DNA of 64,000 bases from positions 1,922,001-1,986,000 of the forward strand of contig JACAXG010000124.1 of NCBI GenBank assembly GCA_018881555.1. The letters are read 5' to 3'. Made by a program: the position numbers and the translations under genes. Source of the stretch: Amblyornis subalaris (lineage: Eukaryota; Chordata; Aves; Passeriformes; Ptilonorhynchidae). The notes under the pieces were generated by a model. It saw only the letters and a list, made by a program, of their open reading frames with translations, did not search any database and was not told the origin of the DNA. Shown here one piece after another: positions 13,260 through 24,988 of this stretch (position 1 is its first letter; each line of letters opens with the position of its first letter).

Positions 13260-14997
13260 AGGAAGAAATGTAGGAGTGCCAACAAGAAATTCCCTATACC
13301 TTTTGTTTATATAATAACTTGGCTATTTGAACAAAGCTTAGCTTTGTATATTTAGCCAGTTCTTTGGGCATTTAGCGCTCAGGATCCAACAAAATTGGAA
13401 GGAATGTTAAAGCTCAACACAGAATGACTATAACTTGAAAACATCTATTTGATAAGACTGAATATAAAAATAAAATTATAACTTGTACTTAATGTCTAAA
13501 ACTGCCTAAGACGTGTAATTTGCTGTTTTCTTCTCAAACTGATCTGCATGGCCAAGAGATGTTTTAAAATGTCTGAGCAGTAGTGGTGGTAAGTGGTGCA
13601 CTTGTGTTAAAGTAAAAGGCTGTATGAAACACTGTGAAAACTTTACTAACTTCTTAACCATTGCTACTTTGGTATGTTCTGACTTTTTCTTTGTCTTGCA
13701 TGTGTTACTCAATTCCTGCAGTAATGTAACTGTGCATGGTTGGCATTTTCCATTCCAATTTCCTGTTGCTGGGTTATTTTGCTCTGAAAGTTTCCCAAAA
13801 GCCACTCGACCAAAACTAGTGAGCAACTCACCTTCAGCCAGAGAAGGTGTCCAGTGTTTGAATCATTAGTGAAATATTTTAATGTCCTTGCAGCTGATGG
13901 ATATAAAGAATGCAGCCTGCAAGAAAGATGNTGTTAGTCTTTCAGGGTTTTGTTAGAGATCTGACACTGGTGAACACATGCGCTACTCAGCTGAATTTGT
14001 TTTTTTATTTCATTTTATTGTTTGATTATAGCAGTTTAATGGTGATTTTTTTTTTTCTTTTATAAGACACTGAGCACCGTCATCTCCATTTAAATCTGTT
14101 TGAATCTGATGTAATTTGGCTGTTACTCAGCACTTTACAAAGGGAAGCCAGTAAGGTGTTTCAGTGTCGCACGGTACACAGAAACAGTGATGAAAAAGTA
14201 CACAGTGATATGTTAAATCCTTATAATTTTTTTGAAGTTATACATTGAAAAATATCAAATGTTAATGACAGAGATTTCTTGCAATATCAGGTAGTATCAT
14301 GATGGTCTTAAAAACAAGAAAAAAAATATAAATAAATATATATAGTTGATCATGATAGCATTCCCAAATTAACCATCTCTCTTAAACACTGTATCATTCA
14401 GTTTTTGCATTTTTAAATATTTTAAATAGTTTACTTGAATATTCATGTAATATATAAAGGTTTTGTGAAATAAATTTTAGTTAGAAAGAAGCTGATATCA
14501 GCTTTTGTCAGCATAAATTGGCACTAGTGTGTCGTAATCTTATTTTGGAAAATTTAGTGCATTTTATATTAAAGACTACTAAAGGTTAATTTTTTTCTAT
14601 CTCTATTCTCCATATTTTAAACTAAGTGACTAAGGTACCTCTATTAATAGAATTTCATGATGTAAAGTGAGTTAAAAATCAGCTGTTAATCCAATAGTTC
14701 TGTTAGATGGAATACATTTTTAATTGATTTTTTTAACATTGAGTAAACGTTTGTAAAAAGGGCTTATTACATAGCAGTGCAACAATGACAAAAATGCAGT
14801 TTATCATGCCTTTTTTTGTGATATTTTGGGNGTTATTTTTTGGTTTTGGCTTGGGATTAATTCAGTGTAGAAACAGACAAACCCTGTGCATTTGCTTTGT
14901 GTAATTCCATAAAAAAATTTTGTAAGGTATTTTATATCTATGTTTGAAGTCCAGTGAATGTTAAGTGTTTGATTTACTATGTTAAACTTCCAATCCT

Positions 14998-15003
14998 AAT
15001 AAA
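14998..15003 (+). terminator. SH3RF1: Candidate polyadenylation signal of SH3RF1
   Basis: Canonical AATAAA about 2.5 kb after the stop codon. A second canonical hexamer follows at 15078-15083 and an earlier one lies at 14469-14474, so alternative 3' ends are possible. Confidence 0.5.
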
Positions 15004-16448
15004 TATTTTCTTAGCAAACAGCTACAGCAAATAGTGTATGCAAACATTAAACATAAATTACTTGTAAAGAATTTGACAATAAAATTACCAGAACTTAATT
15101 TCTGAATTCCTAGGAGGGTATTTCTGCTCATAGAGAAAAAGTCTTCAGATTCCATAATGTAAGGAGCTTGGAATCATGAACATAATGCAAAAATTGTAGA
15201 GAGAACTGAGGACCTGGCTGATCTTTTCCCAATTCCTTATTTCAGCAAGTAACTTGAGAAGAGGTATGTAACTCCATCTCAGCCTGTTCATGATGGAACT
15301 CCAGTCTCATCAACAGCCTATCAGGTGCACAATAGTTACAAATTGCTTTCCCTAGAGGAAGAAGTGTCTGGTGTAATGGACCTGCTGTGTATATATTGGG
15401 AGAGGCTGAAGCATCTTCCCAAACTTCCACTGAGGGCAAAAGTGTTGGGTGGCAAGAAACTTGTTTGCCTGAAGAAGTTTTTTGTGCACGGCAGTCAGGC
15501 AGCAACAGCTAATGAGGAGACCTTGATTTGCATGTGGTTACCTGTCTGCTAGATACACGTGGCTGCTGGGAAAAGGGTGGAAAGTTAATCCTAAAAGTGT
15601 TTGCAAGTATGTTTTAGACTTGGTAACTGTTAAGACTGACCAGGACCTAAATTCTGTTAGCAGTGAATGACACAGCATTGAGTGCTCTCTGAAAGAAGGA
15701 GTATCTCACCTAATGTTCCTTAATTAAGGGGCATGAGGGGAGGGGGAAGGCAACACGTTTTATAGAAATGCAGAATGGAGAATATAGAAAAGCAAGCAAA
15801 TTTATTTGTTTTTTCAGAATTGTGGTCTGACATCAGTGCACCCATAGGAGAAAAGTACACACAAACATCATGGCTGTGCAGCAGAAGTAAGACTGTTTCT
15901 TTGAGTTGGTTTTTTTGTTTGTTTGCTTGTTTTGTATTGTAATTATTGAGTAATTCTAATATGTGTTTAACATTTGGCTTGCCAAAGGTGCGTGAAATCC
16001 TGTTCACCCTCACTTCATTACCTCTGCCTTATAGCAGTAATGACAATTATGGTAGTTTTGCATAGGCTTAAAAATATGGCTTCTGGCTTTTTTCAGAGGG
16101 CTGGCAAGATATTATAAGGCTTGTTCTTTCCAGTAGCTTTAAGCAAATGTGTTTAAAGGTGTACATTGACCTTAAAGAAACACAAGAATCCACTTGTCTA
16201 GTTAGAAGGATTTGTGTCCAGCATTACTAGAACCCCTACAGTGTAGTCTTTCATATATGTGCAGAATAGTGATGCCACTGGTTTCTGTAGGATACGCCAA
16301 TATTCTCTGGATTCCTATCATGCATCTGCAATATGTATACTTCTCACATCATGCTCAGGTGTTCATTCCCTGCATTTGGTTAATAATGGTAAATCTTAAG
16401 CAGGTTTGAAGTTTGACTTGAACAAAACCAGTGTCATAATTCTTTTGA

Positions 16449-16499
16449 ATAATAATAACAACAATAACAACAACAATAATAACAACAATTGTTGTTATT
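16449..16499. repeat. (AAT/AAC)n microsatellite ending in a perfect 22-bp palindrome
   Basis: AAT and AAC triplets run from 16449. The last triplets merge with AACAACAATTGTTGTT, and the perfect palindrome extends over 16478-16499. The region can therefore form a hairpin or cruciform and may be length-variable. Confidence 0.9.
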
Positions 16500-18111
16500 T
16501 AATGGCATACTTGGAATATTTGTATATAGGAACAAAAGAACTGAGAATGGTGATGATGAATGATGAGAACATGGACATTAGATGTGGGGAAAAATGGGAA
16601 AGAGAAAAGGATTTGGAAGACCTGTATATGGAACCTCAATCTTAACTAATTAGTGATCTTACCTCAGTTGCTAGAGTCAAGCTCAGTGAAAGGACCGAAG
16701 AGGAACTTGGGTGTCTAAGGCTGAAGATGCAGCCCTCAATCCTTACCCAGTCTCTTAAGCTTGTATTTGTTTGGTGCTTGTGTCTCGAACAACTGCTGTT
16801 GTGTCAAATACATTTGAAATCCAAAAGCAGTCATCTGTATTTCTGCATTAACTGAAAGTCTGAGATGATGGGTGTGCTTTGAGAATATCTCTATCTATAT
16901 CTATATATCTGTATATATTTATCTGAGTACTGTGTGATGTACATAAAAAACCACAACAGTAGTTGCAGGTTTGCACTAATAAGTAGGGGTAGTGTCCACT
17001 TTCTACATAGTTTATGCAATAACACTAACATTAGAGGACTGAATCTCTTGGGAAATGCAAACCAAGATGCAATGCATGCTTCTTCCACAGTGTCATCCCA
17101 AATAGCTCTTACTTTCTGGGAGACAAACTTGTTGACAACCTTGAGGTTAGCACCTGCTCTTAAAAACTTGAGGTCTCAGCTTTTTGAGTCTCAGTTTTCT
17201 CATTTCCCAACTGATGATTCCTGTGTTTTTGAGGTATGTGATGTAAAACTTGCTTTGAAAGTAAAGGCTGACTGGTTTCTGTGAGTTAGAAGATAGATTC
17301 TGATGGATTAGACCTGCCCCCAAATACGATCATCAGCATCTAAACCCTTCCTGTGGAGAAGTCTCCTAGAGCCTGACTTCTGTGGGCGAGAGACTTAGCT
17401 GATCCATTTTAACAGCTGAAGAGCACTTTGTTCAGAATCACCCTGGTACAAGGAACAAAACAAAATTTGCTATATCCAATCTGCAATGTGCAAAAGCCAT
17501 TCAAAATGTTACATAACGAGCATTTCATGTGTGCCTATCAAATCAGAGTGCTTACACTCAACATAATATTAGCAGATGTCAGAAAGTATTATTGATCTGT
17601 TCTTTCTGACTTTCCTGTCAGCTGTATTATTTTGCTAAAGAGTGGCAAAATAAGTTCTTAACTTCTCTACTGTTCCTACTCAGTGGAGTAAAGACAATTT
17701 AGACACAGTGACAATAGTCCCAGATTTCAATTACTCACAGTTCTAGCAAGCTTGTAAAAATTCCTCTTAACANGTGTGAATGAATAGCACTTGGCTGCAC
17801 TGTGCAGCCAACTCTAGTGCCCACATGGTTCGGGTTACATGGCCCAGAGGCCTTCTGATGTTTGCATTCAGATCAAAACAAATTCACAGGATGTGTCTTA
17901 ACACTAGCTACATTCTCATTTCAGAGTGGTGAGAACAGCCTGTACAGGAGTGTAGAGAGTGGAAATCTGGCTGGCACATCAAGAAAAAAATACAGTTCAA
18001 TTACAGAGGCAGAAAGAAAAATGTTAGGATTTTTAAGTATCTGTGCAAGTGTTTTCTTGTCTCTGCTACCTTAGATAGAACCCCATTCCACAAAGCAAAT
18101 GGACTTTTAAT

Positions 18112-18170
18112 TCCCGACTCTCCCATCCTTTTCTTCCCTATCCCTTTCTTCCCCATCCCCCTCTTCTCAG
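18112..18170 (+). other. Pyrimidine tract ending in CTCAG
   Basis: About 55 nearly uninterrupted C/T bases (TCCC/TTCC type) end in CTCAG at 18166-18170, which resembles a strong splice acceptor. No conserved coding sequence follows, so it is either a simple-sequence tract or an acceptor of an unknown non-coding transcript. Confidence 0.35.
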
Positions 18171-21109
18171 AAAGGAAAGCANTATAAGCCCTTAGAAATA
18201 TCCAGATTCTTTGGCATTAGAACACATGGTTGGATTCTAAATTACTCCGAATCAGTGCTACTTCATTGATTTCATTAAACTTTGCTGGCATACACTGAAT
18301 ATGCCCCCTACTGTTAAATAGTGAAGGAAAATATCTGCCCTAGAGGAATGAATATATTTGAAAGAAACTGAGCTGGATGATTTTCATACTTGGAAAATAC
18401 AGAGCTATTCGGGCTGTGTTATCCTTCTCTCAAATAATGTTTGTCCCACTGGTACAGCTGAGGCACCAGATCAAAGATGATGCCATTTAGCACTGTAAAG
18501 CATAGAAGACTTTCTCACTTTTCAATCAAACCTATAAATTTCTAGATCCACAATTGCACAGTAGGCTTTGGTCTGCTAACAGCTGCTAGTCCCAAAATCT
18601 TTTGTGGTTACTTGCTGCTGTATTTTCTCATGGTGTATATATGGATGCTTGGGAGAGAAGATGAGTCAGCAGCAGAATAACTTTAAAGTGGTCATCGACT
18701 TTGTTCTCCACAACAAGGGACGTGCCCTAGGTCAAACTTCTTATTTCAGCTGGTTGAACTTCTGAATAAGCTGAAGAATGCTAGCTCTAAAAAGTTTACA
18801 GTTCAAAGAATTTTTCTCCACTCCTCTGGTAGGCAGTCAGTGTGTCTTTTGAATACACATAGATCAGGGAAATCTGCTTATTTTCTTGCTCCTTTTCAAA
18901 GCTTTACTGTATGCAGCTATCTAACGTCTAAGTTTATAGTACACGAGTAACTATTTGCCCTTGCATTCACTGAAATTCTTTGCATTCAATAATTTAAAAT
19001 CTGTGATACACAATATAGCTTTTTTACAAGGATGAAATGTAATAGGTTTTTAAAATAAAGTAANACTGGGCTTTGTAAAGATCAACATTTTCATGAAAGA
19101 TAAGAACACATTCAAAGAGATAAACATTTTAAAAGTTAAAAAAATGGCTACTCATCCTGCCTAGGCATTCAGTACTTTTGATTTCTTGCACCAAATGTGT
19201 ATTTCTTAAGAGTGAATTGGTTATTTCTGCCACAGACAGTTAAAATTCTCAGAAAGCTGGAGAGTTTCTGTTGAGAATATCTCCAGTAAATAGGAAAAAG
19301 AGAGCAAGAGTGAGATGGCCTTTGAATTCTGTCTGAAGAACCAGAGACTGGTTCAGGACCAAATTTTAAGTGGTCCAGTTGTACACGCCTTATTGCTATT
19401 TGGAGGTCTGCCATAGCTGCTCTCAAGAAAATGGCAGACAGTATTTCTCATATGTTCTTTATCTTAACTAGAATACTCCTTGGTAGGGAAATCCACCATT
19501 ATCTGGTGTCAAATGCAGATAAAATTTGGCTGTAATGGCAAAACACAACAGTGCTCTTGTAATTTGGTTTCTCTGATTTGGCAGTGTTAGTGAACAGTGA
19601 ACAGTGTTAGATGATCCAAGAAAAATTAACTACTAAAATATAACATTCTGTGGGTGATGTTTCTCAACACTATGTGCTCTTCTCCACAGCACAGGATCAG
19701 CAGGCTTGAGTATCAGTTTCTGAGTCTGGGAAAGTTATGCAGTTCTCTTTGTAAAGACTGACATGTCAGCAGTGAATGTGCCAGTAGGGAACGGGTGGGA
19801 GGAGAAACAGGCCTGTAATTACAGAGATCAGTGAAACATTGTCTGCTCCAACCACAGCTATTTTGGGGGTTTTTTTACAATATGCTATGCCTTAGTAAAT
19901 GATGCTAATGCTCCTCTCCCACAGTAGGTCAGGGAGGTTTGTAACTGGATGTGACCAAGTGTTTAGATGTCCGGGAGACGAGGACCACAACAGAACTTAG
20001 CTGTATACGTGTCTGGGGGGGCTCTGGTGACAGCTGTGTTGCCAGAACCCCCAGGTGCAGGCGCAGTCTGGGCTGATGGCACAAACTGCTGTCAGAGCTG
20101 CACGACAGCCTCAGCCGGCAAAGCCAGGCTGTGAGAGCTGTCACGTCTCTTCAGAGGTCATGCTGATGGGAAATGGTCAGTCAGGAGGATGTGTCTCTGT
20201 GCTGTGCTGTATTTATGTTGGCAAACCTTTGTTGTGTGGACGCCGCATTAAGCGTGTTACTGATGAACAAGATGATGTGGGAATTGTTCCATCTGCCCTC
20301 TTCGTACTTTTGCCAATCAGGGTAACAGGTTTGGTTTTGACTATGAAGTATCACACTCTCGTAGCTGAGAGGAATAGAGTGTACTCGTGCAGCTGTGATT
20401 TAATTAGCCCATGGCCCTGTTTCTATTGAGCAATGGCTAAATCCACCAGTACAAGAAGTGTCTTCTGTCAAGTGCAGGACCTAGTTTTGGAGAAAAATTA
20501 GCAAGCCTGTACTTTAAAGCCTCTTGTACTTTATCATCAGATACTGCTATCAGAGGGTGGAATTCCTAGTTGTTTGTGTGTCTGAAGGTCTGTCATGTAT
20601 CTGTCTGCATGTTTTCTCTACTGCAATCCTGTCAAAAGCAACATTTTTCAGGAAATAGGTTTTTGGTTTTTTTCAAAGGCACATATTAGATTCTGGTGAA
20701 CATCTGGTTAATGTTTGTTATTAAAAGCTTATTTGGGTCTGGCATCACAAAAGACACAAAAAGCTCATGTTTTTGTAACTGAAAGCACTATGGACAAGTT
20801 TACAAAAGCTCATATAGCTGNCTTACGTTGTCTTTCTGCTATATTTGGTAACACAGTCGAATGCTTTTGGAAGAGATATTAGATGCTGAAATAGTGATTC
20901 CAAATATAAACTAGGTCCCTAAGGCATGAATGTAATGTCTTGCTTATAACTTTAAATTACTTTTTTATAGCTAAAACTAGCATGTCTAGTGGCTAATTAT
21001 AATATAGCCTGATGTTATGCCCAACCACCTCCTTTTCTGTCTTTTTCACATGCACCATTTAACCTCCTAGGCCTTTGTTTGATAAAGGATTAAGTGCATT
21101 GGAATGTTA

Positions 21110-21150
21110 CAAAACAAAACAAAAAACAACAACAACAACAAAAGAACAAA
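21110..21150. repeat. A-rich (AAC)n simple repeat
   Basis: Runs of AAAAC and AAC triplets in otherwise unique sequence. Confidence 0.75.
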
Positions 21151-22320
21151 AACTTTGCATAACAGGAGTGGATTTAAACATANCCTTAAATGCGTGATGA
21201 GGCATTTTGCTAAATCCTAGTGGTTTTTTCTCTCTGGACAATCCTCGAAAAAAAATGGCATGGTTCTAGGAAAAGAAAAAAACCAATATGATTTACGAAG
21301 AGAAGTTATTTATACTTTTTCTAATTCAGCAAAAATAAATAAAATCGACATTTCAAGTCTGAAATTGAGTTCTTGGATACTGTAACGTGTAGGAGGGAAA
21401 AGTACAGCACTTTGGAGGGTTCAGGTGTGTTTTCTATTTTCTAATTTGAGATACTGTTCCATAGGATTAAAAAATAAAAAATTTTTAAAAACCCTAACCA
21501 AACAGAAGCAATTTTTACCTGATCAAACTAAAGGGGAATTGCAGTACTTACCCTTTTAATCTGATCTAGCTTTGTGAAGAACAGTGTTTAGCAAGGGTTG
21601 GAGTGTTACTGACATGGCCAGGCTGAACAGGTCAATAACTGGCTGGTTCTTGAGACAGGCCAGTGGTGTTATCTGCACTTTGGTGGAGGACAGACTGCCA
21701 TCCAGTGAGTGTGAAAGGCAGGGACATTAAAAATCTTGGAATGAGATTCAGGATTATTCTATGTTCACAAACCTGTGGGTGGGGGGAATAGGAAGAGCCT
21801 ATTTGTTTCTTCAAAACAAAGTAGGGATCTGGAAACTTCCATGAGAGATCTTTCTTTTGTATTTGGGGTAAAAACCTGTAGTTTCACACAGAATATGGAA
21901 AGAGCATCAAGTAGTTTGGTAAAAACTCTGCAAACACTTCAGAGGTGAGGCTGAGATAGTGTGGTTTGTCCCTGTCTTTCCTACCTGTTATGGGAGCTAC
22001 GAAAACACTCCTCATGGTAAAAGAGTNTATCATTCTCAGAGAGATTTTAAAGGAAACTGAGCTAAAAACATGAAGATTTTCAGCTTCATGAATGAGAATC
22101 TTTTGTCCTCATTAGAAACCTTCTCAACCAGTGCTGTTCATGCAGATTAGCTGTACAATGTCTCGTTTGGAGGGGACTTTATTTGGGTAACAGGAGAACC
22201 TATGACTGGACATTTGTAATCTACCTGGCAGCACAAACTGTATGAAATAATTAGTATAACAAATGATCCCATTCTTTNGAACAATGAGAAGGAACATCTT
22301 CAGCATGGTAGGTTTGTGAG

Positions 22321-22455
22321 TCACAGAATAATAGAATAATTTGGTTTGGAAGGGACCTTAAAGACCATCTAGTTCCAACCCCCTGCTGTGGGCAGAGATA
22401 CCTTCCACTAGACCAGGTTGCTCAAAACCCCATCCAATCAGGCCTGAATCTCTAA
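22321..22455 (-). mobile_element. CR1 LINE, 5'-truncated 3' end, minus strand
   Basis: The plus strand begins TCACAGAATAATAGAATAA, which is the reverse complement of the CR1 3' terminal octamer-like repeat (ATTCTRTG). It continues through the familiar GGGACCTTAAAGACCATCTA and GACCAGGTTGCTCAAA blocks of avian CR1 3' ends. The insertion is therefore on the minus strand and truncated to about 135 bp. Several mismatches to the remembered consensus point to an old copy. The left boundary is clear; the right one is approximate. Confidence 0.9.
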
Positions 22456-22555
22456 CATGTCTTTGATTATATCAGAACAGTATGAAAAAGAAAACAAGAC
22501 ACTAATTTCCTCATAGTTTCATAGAATTTATACCTATAGGGTGCAAATTAAAAAT

Positions 22556-22720
22556 ATCCGAAAATATTAGCTTTTATTGCTTTAAAATCTTTATCCCTCT
22601 CTGGGCCCCATTCAATAGGCTCTCTCTCTTTGTTCTTGGTTGCCTCCATGAGAGGCTTAGCCAATTCCCCTAATTCAGGAATCCATGGCCGACAAAATCC
22701 TACAGCTCCAAGATTAGTTC
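22556..22720 (-). pseudogene. Endogenous retrovirus pol fragment (end of reverse transcriptase), decayed
   Basis: Read on the minus strand, about 50 codons are open and resemble the C-terminal end of gammaretrovirus-type reverse transcriptase. They show the GAVGFCR-x-WIP motif, then LAKPL, then an EW-GP motif and a lysine-rich helix. Similarity stops at both ends: upstream the frame is lost, and downstream it runs into a stop within about 10 codons of the last match. No LTR, gag, env or primer-binding site is visible nearby, so this is an isolated relic. It starts about 100 bp from the CR1 copy. Assignment to class I ERVs is from remembered motifs and the exact group is unknown. Confidence 0.75.
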
Positions 22721-23898
22721 TGTGAATTCAAAGAAATGGTTAAAGCTATGAAGGATGTTGCAACTGGATCCAGCTTTACAGCCAAAATTAGTTATAAAAC
22801 ATACTGCTGCTAAAAATAGCTATGCATTGAGTTGAGAAAATGCAAAGAGGCTGGATAAGGTCAGTCAGCACAACATTACCCCGTTCTTACAATGGACAAA
22901 ATTTACCTACCATTAGTCCATATGTTATTCAGTAGATGGTGTCCTGCTGTCTTCTGGATGAGGCCTTACTTGTTTCTTCCTTCCATTTGTTGTGCTCCTT
23001 CCATTTACTCCCTGGGCTATTTTCTGCAGGATTGCAGCTTGTTCTTTTCTCTTGCACCATTGTTGTCAGGCAATTGACCAATATGTCATAAATAGAATTG
23101 CTTAACATGTATTTATCAGATTGTTTATTTACATATATTTAACAGGTTTGAACATAAATGCACTGTACCACAAAAAAATCCTCTGCTTTTTTGCATGTTC
23201 CAGCAAATTTCAGCCTAGCTGTTTTTAGTAAATTTCAGTTAATTTATTTGAAAAATTACACAAAATACAGGTTAATGTCAAACCTGAGTTGTTTCGGGAT
23301 TTTTTAAAATTAAACACTTGTGTCTTTTTGGAAACTCCCCCAGCCTTTCCTAATCTACATCTTTTTAAGTTTTCCATGAAAAAAAATTAATTAAGCAACT
23401 TCCCTTAGAAAAGACAAAGTGCCATGCCTTTCCAAATGGGATTTAAATCCTGTATCTATCCAGTAATTTACTTTTTGCAGGTGCAGTCCTCTTTCTACAT
23501 GAGGGCTTAAAAGTGCATCCACAGAAGATGACAGTAACTATGCAGCAGGAGATGTTTCCCTAGGGCTGTGCCAATATGGGAAGCTGACAGTCATCAGCCG
23601 CAATTAAAGATGGGAGAACTGACATTTGGAGGGGAAAAACTAAGTGATTTGGCAAGTCTTAAAAGAAACTTGGAGCATGCCCTCTGAATCTCAGTTCATG
23701 GAGGCACCCTTCCCCTGAGGAACCTAAATATTCTATGGCTTTAGCATTCCATTCCCCTGCTAGATTTTTTCTCCTTCTTCATTTCACTTGGAAAATAATC
23801 TTAGACCAAAACCTCCTGGGAACAGGAGCTGTCATCTCTCTTTATTCTCTGAAATGGCTGGCATGCTCTTTGTTGTTGGAAATTAAATTATAAACACT

Positions 23899-23963
23899 TC
23901 CTTTTTTTCTTGTTTGTATCATCTCTTTTTTTCTTTCTCTCTCTTTCTTTCTTTCTTCCTTTT
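23899..23963. repeat. CT-rich (CTTT)n microsatellite
   Basis: Nearly pure pyrimidine on the plus strand, built of CTTT and CT units. Confidence 0.85.
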
Positions 23964-24890
23964 ATCATGTGATGTTACCTTCCTTAAACACTCATATTCC
24001 AATGGATTTAATGAGCACTTGGGAGCCAGATGGCATGCCATATTTTTTTCAAAACATTTTAAAGCACATGACAGACAATTCATGTTGACAGGAGTGCTTC
24101 GCTGAGGTGTCTGTAAAGCAAATGTGTTACTTGTTACTATTAGAGCAGAATAATTGTTTATGAAACGCATCCTCAAATTCAACAATGATTCAATGAAGTA
24201 AACAGAAATAAATAGTGCTATGTAAACACTGCACACTAGAGAGATGTTACCCACTTGTATAAAATAATTATTATCCGAGTGATGCAGTGTGGTTTACGCA
24301 ATGATAGTCATTGAAGTCCAAATTCAGGCAATTTTGTATGAAAATCTCCAGTCTGTCAGCAGTATTATGGAAAAGGCTATGGCTGGAGACAATAAAGATT
24401 ACTCCTTTTCATGTTAGATGGAAAGAGAGAAGCATTCTTCCTTCTTTTGTCTACTAGGAAGAGAGAAAACCACAAAAACAATATCCGTGTAGAAGGAAAA
24501 TACATAAAAGCAATGGAGTCTTCTATTCTAGTTAAGATTGGCTGAAGGTGTAGGTACAGCTTAAAAAATCATGGCTATTGATCCTTGTGCTGCAGAAAGC
24601 CAGCCTGGAGTAAAAGCCAGCTATCTGGTTTTGGAAAATAGCCGGGTCTTTGATAAATGCATGGTCTTCATGTATCCATCTTCTCTGGTTTAGCAGCTAC
24701 ACTGTGAAAATTAGGAGGTAAATACTAGATTGAATCTTATCAGAGTATTCAGTGTTAAATAACTCTCTAAACCTCTAGTTTTTCTTTAAAAACAAGGTCA
24801 AACATGCACAAATACACTTCATTCCTGAATTTTGTTCATTACTTTTTTCAGCGCTCTTCAGAACTGACATTTCTGGTGAATTTAGAGTTC

Positions 24891-24988
24891 ACTAACAAAA
24901 TAAACAAACAAACACCAACCAAAACCCACCAAACACAAAAAAAATCCCCGAACAAAAACTAAATCAACAAAACAATCAATCAAACAAT
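24891..24988. repeat. A/C-rich low-complexity tract
   Basis: About 100 bases almost free of G and poor in T, made of AAAC, CCAA and AATC words. Confidence 0.8.

Larger units (their letters stand above)
12504..15105 (+). other. SH3RF1: SH3RF1 3' UTR (end approximate)
   Basis: AU-rich sequence after the stop with several ATTTA motifs. It contains a 17-bp-period duplication at 13227-13259. Candidate AATAAA signals lie at 14469-14474, 14998-15003 and 15078-15083. The true cleavage site cannot be chosen from sequence alone; the last pair lies in a very AT-rich stretch followed by ordinary sequence. The 3' UTR length of about 2.5 kb is an inference. Confidence 0.6.
15106..22320. other. Intergenic, SH3RF1 to CBR4, left part
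   Basis: Single-copy AT-rich DNA with no supported gene. It holds a trinucleotide microsatellite at 16449-16499, a TA-rich microsatellite near 16889-16925, a pyrimidine tract ending in CAG at 18112-18170 and an AAC-rich stretch near 21110-21150. The open frames at 19929-20429 have no recognisable product. Confidence 0.8.

Noticed and set aside
20055..20429. 124-codon plus-strand open frame in the intergenic region
   Set aside because: No domain, no promoter-like sequence, no splice sites in phase and no resemblance to a known protein. An overlapping frame is open on the other strand.
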